A stretch of DNA of 64,000 nucleotides from Thermoguttaceae bacterium (GTDB lineage: Bacteria; Planctomycetota; Planctomycetia; Pirellulales; Thermoguttaceae): assembly GCA_025060325.1 (NCBI GenBank), contig JANXBW010000009.1:47012-111011 (forward strand). Direction: 5' to 3'. How positions within the stretch are numbered: the first letter of the stretch is position 1; every line of letters begins with the position of its first letter. The translations under genes and the position numbers were made by a program. Of this stretch, positions 38,312-46,048 are shown piece by piece. A model generated the notes under the pieces. It had not been told where the DNA came from and did no database searches. It saw nothing but the letters and a program-made list of their open reading frames with translations.

Positions 38312-39622
38312 ATGGTGTATCTGGGACAGACCGTTGTCACAGGCCTTTTCGAGACAAGACCGTCCGTTTGGGAGATGACCACCCGGGGCCAAATCGTCCT
38401 TAGGCGGTCTGTGTCTATGGGTGTAGTGTACGAGCCTCCACCTGTGCCCGAAGGCTGGCCGCGGTGGACAAAAGTTCGGGGTGGGCAAATTGAGTATGAA
38501 ATGGCGTTTCCGAGCTTCCCGGACGCTGTTTTCAGTTTTGGCTGGTGGTGTGGGGAATTGCGAGCTCAAAGCTCTTTGTGGCAGCAGTATCGTTGTGGCC
38601 AAGATCCCACTCCGGAGCCCTTGCTCAAGCTTGACCAAATCGTTGATAAAATTCTGACGTTGGCCTCGCACCTCCACCAGGCAGGCTGGGGGCTTGGGTT
38701 GATTACCCCAGACAACATTTTTGTTTTCGAAACAAACGGCCAGTTAACAGTGAGCTTTACCGATCTAGGGTTTTCCTGGGGGAGCCATTCGCCACTTGTT
38801 CCGCCAAACTTTATGCGAAAGGCGGCGGAAGGTAACGCAATGGCAAATCTGTGGGACGGAGGTGATCCGCAACGTCAGCTTGAGCGGGGTCGCCCAATTC
38901 CAGCTGCGGAGTTTGACCCGGGGCCGGATATTCGCGCGCTGGTTCGGGTATTCATTACAGCGTTACTCCGGGAAAACGAGCACGAGTATTTTGCCGACGT
39001 CCCAAGTCCGGATGTTCGCCCGGAAACGGCGGTTCAGTGGCCTCATATCCCCGGAGGGCGCCGCGTGTGGTCCACTTTGGCGAGCATTTTGGCGGAAGGT
39101 GCTCAGTCGGTAGAGGAATTGCGGCAGAGGCTCGAGGAAACTCCTCTAAGTCAGCATTTCATGGCCGAGGCACCTGCTGGGCTTGGGCGCAGATGGACTC
39201 GACGGTTGGCACTGGCCGTCGGATCCCTGCTGTGTGGGGCGGCGTTAGGCGGTTATCTGTTCGTCCAAGGGCGCAAGGAACCCCCCCCGCCGATAACGGG
39301 TCCGGTCATAGAGCTTGATCCGTTGAAAAAGTTGAAAGAGAAGTGTGACAGGCTTTTTGAGGAAGTGCGGAGTATCTATCGGGAGTGTCAACAGTCAGTC
39401 GCCAAGTTCTTCGAGGTCCGGCGGAAGTTGGCCGAAAAGCGGAAAGAGGTGAAAGACCTTTACGCCGAAGTCAACAGTCGGTTACAGGAACTTAGGGAGC
39501 GCCGTAGCCGTCTACGGGACGCTGATGATCCGGACGGGTTGAAGGAATGGGAAAGGCGACTTACAGAGTGTGGAGAGAAGTTGGATTCGTTAGAAGTGAT
39601 CTTTTCAGAGGTGCTGCGATGA
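38312..39622 (+). CDS. Membrane-anchored pseudokinase with coiled-coil tail
   Basis: A 436-residue protein and first gene of the cluster. Residues about 1-280 resemble a Ser/Thr kinase catalytic fold: the catalytic-loop position reads LGLITPDNIFVF at 128-139, in which the H-R-D and K of HRDLKPxN are missing but P-D-N is kept. T-D-L-G (150-153) matches D-F-G. It therefore looks like a pseudokinase or a highly diverged kinase. The aligned region is judged by eye. A membrane segment (about 297-318) and a long charged coiled coil (335-436) follow. ATG 38312 has AAGGAG 10 bases upstream. The last bases overlap the next gene (ATGA), suggesting translational coupling. Confidence 0.7.
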   Translation: MVYLGQTVVTGLFETRPSVWEMTTRGQIVLRRSVSMGVVYEPPPVPEGWPRWTKVRGGQIEYEMAFPSFPDAVFSFGWWCGELRAQSSLWQQYRCGQDPTPEPLLKLDQIVDKILTLASHLHQAGWGLGLITPDNIFVFETNGQLTVSFTDLGFSWGSHSPLVPPNFMRKAAEGNAMANLWDGGDPQRQLERGRPIPAAEFDPGPDIRALVRVFITALLRENEHEYFADVPSPDVRPETAVQWPHIPGGRRVWSTLASILAEGAQSVEELRQRLEETPLSQHFMAEAPAGLGRRWTRRLALAVGSLLCGAALGGYLFVQGRKEPPPPITGPVIELDPLKKLKEKCDRLFEEVRSIYRECQQSVAKFFEVRRKLAEKRKEVKDLYAEVNSRLQELRERRSRLRDADDPDGLKEWERRLTECGEKLDSLEVIFSEVLR

Positions 39623-40953
39623 ATAGACGAAAACAACTTGGGCTGTTGAGAAGTGTGATTGCGGTAGTGTTTTTGGCAGTCGTTATGGGTGTAGTCGCGG
39701 GTGGATCAGGCTCGGCTCAAGAGACACCCTCACGCAGCTCCCTTTTAATGTTGGTTCGATGTAATCCGGATCTGACGCAATCGCAAGTCGAGGAAACGCT
39801 TCGGTTCGGCATTCAGCAGGCTGGCTGTAGTGCCTCGGAAATCGTGGTGCGAGAGGTGCCGCCGCACACTCTGGACGAAATCGAGGCGATTGTTCGCAAG
39901 GTCGAACCTCAGGAGGTAGCTGTCCAGCTGGGGCAAGATGTTTCGTTGTTTCGCCGGCCTAGCGTAGCCGCTGTGTGGGAATTTCGTCTGCGAACAGCCT
40001 CAGCGGAAATAGTTGAAAAGCTGGAGGTGGGTTACGCAGCAAAGCTGGAAAGCCAGCCGGAAACTTTGAACTGGGTGACGTACACGCCGGAGCGGCCGGA
40101 TGTCGTAGAGAAAAACCGAGCCGGCTTGGCGGCTGTCTCTGTTGGAAACGGGCGTTATGAATTCTATCCGGCTGCCGAGCTGGGATCGCCTGTCGCCTTC
40201 CGCATGCATCTGCGGAATGAAGAGGGTGGGACCCGAGAGCTCCGAGGAAACTTCCCCCTTATGGACCGTTGCTACTTTATCCAACTCGTGGACTTCCAAG
40301 GAGACAGAACCGCACTGTTTAGCGCGATGCGTGATCCAAGAAAGGTACCAAATCCGTTTTCCGATATCCGAGAGCGAACAACGGTAACGCTAGTTTTTGG
40401 CAACCTCCAGGCTACGGGGGGTATTGTGGGCGAGTCGTTAGATGGCCTCGAGCTTGTGGTCAATGTTCCTGGTGTACCCGGACGGGTGCCTGCCCGGGTG
40501 TGGATGCTTTTCCCCTTGAACGAGCAGACCTTGAAAGAGGAAGAAGCGAAATTGCAAGGCCTAGAGCCAATAGGCCCGAAGCTCTCGGAGGAAATTCGTA
40601 AACGTGCCGTGCGGACCACAGATCAGCGTTCACCGATTGTTGAAGACTTAGAGCCCCGGTGGTACGAGCTGCAATCCGCAGGGACGGGCTTCGAAGGGCG
40701 GATCCAGCTTGTATCACGGAAGGAGGATTTCGCGAAATTGCAGGAGAAGTTTCCGCGGGTGTTTCGCATATTAGTTTGGGAATTCGAAGCGGGAAACATC
40801 GTGGCTCCCATCCGCCTAGTGGGTGGGAAAGTGTACAGAGCGGAGGAACTATTCGCCTGGCCAAGATTACTCGACGCAGCCACCCGGACTAGCGCCAGTA
40901 AACCCGAGGAGCCGACCGGTAAGTCGCCCCCAACGGGAGTGAGCACGCCTTGA
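39619..40953 (+). CDS. Exported protein of unknown function
   Basis: A 444-residue protein starting at ATG 39619, which overlaps the pseudokinase stop codon as ATGA. The N-terminal hydrophobic stretch (VIAVVFLAVVMGVVAGGSGSA) is a signal peptide or anchor. The mature part shows alternating strands (such as AVWEFRLRTASAEIVEKLEV and VTLVFGNL) and acidic and basic surfaces. A short Pro/Thr-rich tail ends it. No family is recognised. The shared overlap predicts a partner role with the pseudokinase, probably in the envelope. Confidence 0.75.
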   Translation: MNRRKQLGLLRSVIAVVFLAVVMGVVAGGSGSAQETPSRSSLLMLVRCNPDLTQSQVEETLRFGIQQAGCSASEIVVREVPPHTLDEIEAIVRKVEPQEVAVQLGQDVSLFRRPSVAAVWEFRLRTASAEIVEKLEVGYAAKLESQPETLNWVTYTPERPDVVEKNRAGLAAVSVGNGRYEFYPAAELGSPVAFRMHLRNEEGGTRELRGNFPLMDRCYFIQLVDFQGDRTALFSAMRDPRKVPNPFSDIRERTTVTLVFGNLQATGGIVGESLDGLELVVNVPGVPGRVPARVWMLFPLNEQTLKEEEAKLQGLEPIGPKLSEEIRKRAVRTTDQRSPIVEDLEPRWYELQSAGTGFEGRIQLVSRKEDFAKLQEKFPRVFRILVWEFEAGNIVAPIRLVGGKVYRAEELFAWPRLLDAATRTSASKPEEPTGKSPPTGVSTP

Positions 40954-41114
40954 GTCGCGAGGTCGGTAAGTTTTCTTGGGAATGACCTTCCCGGTAAGCA
41001 ATCAGGGATAGGCTCAGTCCATAACGGTTCCGGCTGAAGAAATCCCAGGGCGTAAGTTTTAAATGTGTTTTAGAGTCACCAGGGACTGGATCCCGCCATT
41101 TTGGGAGCAAGAGC

Positions 41115-43193
41115 ATGGCAAGCCCGATCGATCGGCTTCGAGCTGAAGATTGTCCCCTGCTTGCGGCGGAGGAGCGGGAACGAATTGTTAAGCAGTTTAA
41201 TTCCGTGTTGGAGCGACTTGCATTTTGCCAGGCGCTTGCTGGCAGCCCCCAGCCGGAGAAGTGTGAGCGGTTCGGACTGGAGCTGGCCAAGTTAGGAGAA
41301 GAGCTGAGGCGGGATCGATACATCATCGGATTTTTGGGACCCTTTCAGGCGGGAAAGTCCCGGACATTCAACAACGTGCTCGGTTTGCGGGGGAGGGACC
41401 AGCCGGCAGGTGTAGGCCAAGGATTTCCCACCACGGCTGCCGTCACCCGACTCCGCCGTTCTGCTTCAGGCCGGAATAGGGCCAAAGTGGTTTTCCTCAC
41501 CAACGGCGGCTATCAAGCTAAGCGCAGGTTTCTTTTGCAACGTTGTGGATTTGATCCGGCCGAGAAAGATGACCAGCGAGTTCTGCGAGAGATTGATCGG
41601 GCGTTAGCTCAATGGGAACGCTCAGTTCGGACTTGGCAGGATGCCGAGGGCAAGCAAGTGCCCGTGAAGCGGCGGGACATGGAATACTTAGCGCTGATGC
41701 TAAAAAGCTATCAGCTGTTCTCGGACCGGATCCAGGAAAGACCGCTGGAAATGGAAGTGGACTTCGACAAGCGGTGGGAATATCTCAATCATCCCCCGGA
41801 TCCCTGGCATAAACAAACCGGTGTCGTTTCCCCGCTTTTAAGCCATGTGGAGCTCGAGCTTGTCACAGATGTGATTCCAGCCACCGTAGAGATGGTGGAT
41901 TTACCGGGCTACGACGCCCACTGCAGCGTTGATGCATTTGTGACGGATGACTTTCTCAAAACGTTACAGGCTGCCTTAATCTTCTGCCGTGCGACCGATT
42001 TTGCCGCCGCGGTTGAGACGGTTGTTTCGAAGCTAAGGCGGCTCTTGGGAGCGGATCTGAGGGGCCGCGTATGGCTGGTTATTACTCGTTGCGATGATAT
42101 CAACATTTATCCAGCGGTCGCCTCGGCAGGCCAAGGGGATTCGGTTTTTCGGCAATTGGTCAACTTCCTGGATCGCGTGGGGGTTCCCCGGGATCAGGTG
42201 TTTTTTGTCACGAACGAGCCCGGCGAGCTGCAAAATCGGCTTAATGACCGGGAGTTCCGAGCGCTTCTGGAGGCGAGTATTAAAGAGGCGCTCCCGCAGT
42301 GGCCTGAGCTGGAGCAACGGTGGCGACTGTTAATGGACGACGGTGGCATCAATGCTTTGCGGCGGTTGCTTGTGGAAGAGATAGCGGAGGATGTCCGCTG
42401 GGCCATTACCCGCAAGGCGCAAAGGTCACTGCCTGAGATGCGGCAGGAGCTTGACGAATTGCGCCGGTATTTAATCGACGAGCAAAGGTGCCGCGCCTTG
42501 CCGGCGGATGTGGCTCGGTGGCGAAGTTTCATTCGCGAGGCCCGACTTAAAGTAACAAGCTCCGAGCAAATCACCGCACTGGCGACGAAGGTTCTTGATG
42601 ATCTGAACGAGGTATGGGACTCCCTCCACATTTCTTCGGACATTTTGGCAGAGACAATTGTCCGGGAGGGCAACGAAGGCTTAAAGGAAGAGTTCGAAAG
42701 CCACGCTTACTCTTTGGAATCAATTATGCGGCAACGGCTGGCCAGTGACTGGCTGGACATTGTGTATGAAAACGCGCTTACGATTATCCGGGACAGGGAA
42801 GCGCAAGCGGGTGTTCTTCGGCTTCCCGGGATCTGCGACGATGGCCTGGCAGATTATCTTCAGCGATGTCGCCAACAAGACCGGAGGCTAGAGTGGTTGG
42901 ATTCCAACCCACCCTCCTTCTTGCGTCATCATCCGTTTGAGGCGCTGCCCTCAGGTGCTGAGCCGCTCTATTCGGCGGAAAGTTACCTCGATATGTTCGA
43001 CCGCAAACGACGGGTGATGGCGCGGGAGTTGGCTTTGCGCTTGATTTGCTTAATGCATCGTCGTTTCGAGGGAATCCTTGAGCAGCTAAGCAAATACGGT
43101 CGGCAATTGCCGCGGCCGGAGATGGAGCTTCCGCGATCCCATTGGGAAGAGCTTTCCCGAAAGCTGGACGAGGAGGTGGGGGTGTGGGAATAA
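41115..43193 (+). CDS. Dynamin/SrfC-like large GTPase
   Basis: A 692-residue GTPase-like protein. G1 is GPFQAGKS at 75-82, a Thr switch-I candidate lies in FPTTAAVTRL (104-113), G3 is VDLPG (261-265) and G4 is TRCD (324-327) in place of N/TKxD. The N-terminal about 60 residues and the C-terminal half (about 400-692) are helical and charged, as in dynamin-like or SrfC-type proteins. By remembered motif similarity it resembles the enteric putative virulence factor SrfC, which is next to SrfB; here the next gene is SrfB-like. No membrane segment is seen. It is 161 bases after the previous gene, so probably in the operon. Confidence 0.8.
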   Translation: MASPIDRLRAEDCPLLAAEERERIVKQFNSVLERLAFCQALAGSPQPEKCERFGLELAKLGEELRRDRYIIGFLGPFQAGKSRTFNNVLGLRGRDQPAGVGQGFPTTAAVTRLRRSASGRNRAKVVFLTNGGYQAKRRFLLQRCGFDPAEKDDQRVLREIDRALAQWERSVRTWQDAEGKQVPVKRRDMEYLALMLKSYQLFSDRIQERPLEMEVDFDKRWEYLNHPPDPWHKQTGVVSPLLSHVELELVTDVIPATVEMVDLPGYDAHCSVDAFVTDDFLKTLQAALIFCRATDFAAAVETVVSKLRRLLGADLRGRVWLVITRCDDINIYPAVASAGQGDSVFRQLVNFLDRVGVPRDQVFFVTNEPGELQNRLNDREFRALLEASIKEALPQWPELEQRWRLLMDDGGINALRRLLVEEIAEDVRWAITRKAQRSLPEMRQELDELRRYLIDEQRCRALPADVARWRSFIREARLKVTSSEQITALATKVLDDLNEVWDSLHISSDILAETIVREGNEGLKEEFESHAYSLESIMRQRLASDWLDIVYENALTIIRDREAQAGVLRLPGICDDGLADYLQRCRQQDRRLEWLDSNPPSFLRHHPFEALPSGAEPLYSAESYLDMFDRKRRVMARELALRLICLMHRRFEGILEQLSKYGRQLPRPEMELPRSHWEELSRKLDEEVGVWE

Positions 43194-43260
43194 GATCTTG
43201 AGATCGATCGAGGTTCGGAGTTGAACAAAGGAAGGGGTCCAGCTGACCAGGGGGTAAGCC

Positions 43261-45852
43261 GTGAGTACCGAGGTCATTATCAACAACGTTTATCTCAACT
43301 GTGGTTGGGTCGAGCACCGTTATAGGCTGCCGAAAGCGAAGGATTGGTGGAGCGATGCGCGGACTGGGTCGGTTCTTTCCCCGGAGGGGGGGATCCTTAT
43401 AGTGCGGTGGTGGGAGCCCTTTGTGACTGTGGAGTTAGAAGGAGAAACACCGGAGTCTCAAGGGAAACCAAGGGGTGAGCAAGGCACTAAGAAGATTGTT
43501 CCCATTACAAGCGCAGCCGACCTCGGGGCACTGATTTATAAGCGGTTTGGCCGCAGGGCCAACTTTCAGCAAGCTGCTTGCTTCGCGGGGGCGGAGATCC
43601 TGCCGGAGACTAGCTTGGAATGTCGGTTTATGATTAATACAAGTTCTGAGCAATTCCGCCGAGCCGCAGCTAGTTCCGAGCACGGAAACGGGGGAGGCAT
43701 GTGCATCGAAATTGAGTTTATTCTGGTCCAGAAACGGACTGCGGGTGTCGAGCAGCAAAGAACCTCCCTCCATCTGAGGTTGGAGCCGGTGGTTTATCCA
43801 CCGTGTTACCAAGGGGTCCTGGCTGTTGACTTCGGAAACACGGAAACCAATTTGGCGTCGTTAGACGCAGGCCGGCCACTCAGTACACGGTTTATCTCCC
43901 TTCTTCCTGATCTGCAGTTCGATCGGGAGGCCTTGAATTTGGGGGCGCACCTTCGCGGTGAATCGCCGGTGGATTCCTTATTGCGCATCGATGCGGTAAC
44001 CGATTGCGAAGAGCCTACCATTAAAGAGCGATTTAGTCCTCAAGAACTTTTATCCCAACCGGAGGCTTACTATTACCGCATCGGTAGGCATACCAATGTC
44101 GGGATGGAAGAGCCCCATGGGTTAGTGGCTAACCCAAAACGGGCAGTAGTTGCCCCCCGGGGAAAGGTTAAATACACAATTCTTACTCGCGTTGATGAGG
44201 AGTATCCAGCTCGCCAGGTGTTTGATAGGCGGCCAGATTACCAGTTGGAGTTGCCTGGACCTCGTCCTGCGGAACTCTTCTTGTGTCGACTGTTAGAAGG
44301 TTTTCGGGGATTGCACAGGGCTTGGCCCCGGCGTTTGGCCATGACCTATCCTTCCACATATAGTGCTGGAGAATTGGCCAGATTCCGTGAGACTGTTGCC
44401 CAAGCATGGCGATTGGCGGAGAGATTTAATCCACAGAGGAACTTTCTCCAGCAGGAGGAAGTCATCGCGCTTGTCATTGATGAGGCAAGTGCCGCCGCAT
44501 TTTATTACTTGTCTCGCTGGGTCTTAGAAGGTCCCGGTGGTCTCCGCTCCTTCCGTTGGTACTATCCTGAAGGGTTTTATCTGCTTGTTTACGACTGTGG
44601 CGGGGCCACTACCGACGTGTCCCTCGTCAAGGCTGAAGCCCCTCAGCATGACCTTTTACGGCTCACGGTTTTAGGCCGAAGTGGTCTGCGGGATTTCGGC
44701 GGTGATGATATTACCGTGGCAGTCTTTTTGTTGTTAAAGGCCCGATTAGCTGAAAAGTTGGCCGAGCGTTCAAGAGAACGCGTTCCCCGGGTACCTAATC
44801 TCAGCGCCACGGGCAGAGGTGGTGTGGACCCGGTCACTTTTAGGGAGTTTTTCCGGAATGAAGAGAATTTGGAAGCGTGGGATCAGTTGGTGCCCACCGA
44901 CTACCACAAGGGGGCAAGCGGGGGGAGCTTGCTGGCTCGTCAACGGCTGAGAATGTTGATGTGGCAGTGGGCGGAGGAAGTAAAAAAATGTGTCTCGACC
45001 GGTCAAGATCCCACCAAAGGGATGCCAGCTATCTGGGCCCGCATTCGTGAATCGCTCGGGGATTTTCCTCGGGAATTGTTTGATCAAATTCGGGTTAGCC
45101 CGCAGGAGATTAATGCTCTTATCGAAGACCAGGTGAAAAAAAGTGTTCGGCTGTGTCGGAACCTGCTTGAAAGTAAATTAGCTTTTCGTCTTGGTAAGCC
45201 GGACGATGTCTTTTTGGTGGGCAATGGGTCCCGTTATCCGCTTGTGGGCCAAACGCTGCGTCAAGAATTTTTAGGGGAACCATTAGGCGAAAAAGGGGCA
45301 GCAAGCGGGATGTGGAGATTCTGTCCGTCTTTAATGGGTCTTGAAAGTAGCTTTTCCGAGGCGGATCTGAAGGATTGCGTGGCCAAAGGGGCAGCCATGG
45401 CGCTTGCCCTTCGGCAAGGGAGTTTGGGGCTCAGTTTGGAGTTCGATACGGATCTTTGTCGACGTCTGCCCTTTTCGATTGGTTGGCACGACGCCGCTGC
45501 CAACACCTATGTGCCGCTTTATCACGAGGGGGAGCGGTACGAGGAGCTGGCCCCAAAAACGTTAAATGTGAACGTTCGGGAAGGAAGCAATCCGCCGACA
45601 TGGATCCGCTTATCGCACCGATGGCCAGGTGGAGAGTACGAGCCTTTCCTCATCTTCGAATTTGACGAAGGCGTGGAAGGGCCGGTGACCATCTCTTTCG
45701 ATGCAGAAACGGAGCAGTTCATCGCGACAGTCGATCAGACTGGGCAGCAGGTGACAGGAGAACGGGATATTGACGTTGATGTTTATCGGGCGGCTTTGCA
45801 ACGCGAAAAGATCCGATTATCGTTCCGAAGTGACATTCGCGAAAATACTTGA
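43261..45852 (+). CDS. SrfB-like Hsp70/actin-fold ATPase
   Basis: An 863-residue protein. Phosphate-1 motif LAVDFGNTETNLASLD has D190, G192, N193, T194; phosphate-2 is LLVYDCGGATTDVSLV (D445 to D452); the adenosine-type motif FLVGNGSRYP has G654-R658. These are the three signature segments of the Hsp70/actin ATPase core, and the order and length suit SrfB. About 180 residues precede the core. GTG 43261 follows AGGGGGTAAG. It lies 67 bases after the GTPase. ATPase activity is inferred from the motifs; the DnaK-type C-terminal substrate domain is not evident, the C-terminus (WIRLSHRWPGGEYEPF, DAETEQF) being beta-rich. Confidence 0.82.
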   Translation: MSTEVIINNVYLNCGWVEHRYRLPKAKDWWSDARTGSVLSPEGGILIVRWWEPFVTVELEGETPESQGKPRGEQGTKKIVPITSAADLGALIYKRFGRRANFQQAACFAGAEILPETSLECRFMINTSSEQFRRAAASSEHGNGGGMCIEIEFILVQKRTAGVEQQRTSLHLRLEPVVYPPCYQGVLAVDFGNTETNLASLDAGRPLSTRFISLLPDLQFDREALNLGAHLRGESPVDSLLRIDAVTDCEEPTIKERFSPQELLSQPEAYYYRIGRHTNVGMEEPHGLVANPKRAVVAPRGKVKYTILTRVDEEYPARQVFDRRPDYQLELPGPRPAELFLCRLLEGFRGLHRAWPRRLAMTYPSTYSAGELARFRETVAQAWRLAERFNPQRNFLQQEEVIALVIDEASAAAFYYLSRWVLEGPGGLRSFRWYYPEGFYLLVYDCGGATTDVSLVKAEAPQHDLLRLTVLGRSGLRDFGGDDITVAVFLLLKARLAEKLAERSRERVPRVPNLSATGRGGVDPVTFREFFRNEENLEAWDQLVPTDYHKGASGGSLLARQRLRMLMWQWAEEVKKCVSTGQDPTKGMPAIWARIRESLGDFPRELFDQIRVSPQEINALIEDQVKKSVRLCRNLLESKLAFRLGKPDDVFLVGNGSRYPLVGQTLRQEFLGEPLGEKGAASGMWRFCPSLMGLESSFSEADLKDCVAKGAAMALALRQGSLGLSLEFDTDLCRRLPFSIGWHDAAANTYVPLYHEGERYEELAPKTLNVNVREGSNPPTWIRLSHRWPGGEYEPFLIFEFDEGVEGPVTISFDAETEQFIATVDQTGQQVTGERDIDVDVYRAALQREKIRLSFRSDIRENT

Positions 45853-46048
45853 GGACTGTGTTCAGATGGACGCATGTTGCCCTCGTGCAGTGGGTCTCAG
45901 GGCTTGGATCTGCGAGAGCGGCACGGTGGCTTTCCTCTCTCACGGGCTCGTTAATTAGCTTTGGACAGAGCGTCGCGGTAGGAGGGGACACTTTATCGCT
46001 TGTTGACCTAGCCGCATTCGACACGAAATCTGGCGAAGGGACTCGATC

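Noticed and set aside
42784-43317. Minus-strand frame of 177 codons
   Set aside because: Antisense to the GTPase and the start of the Hsp70-like gene.
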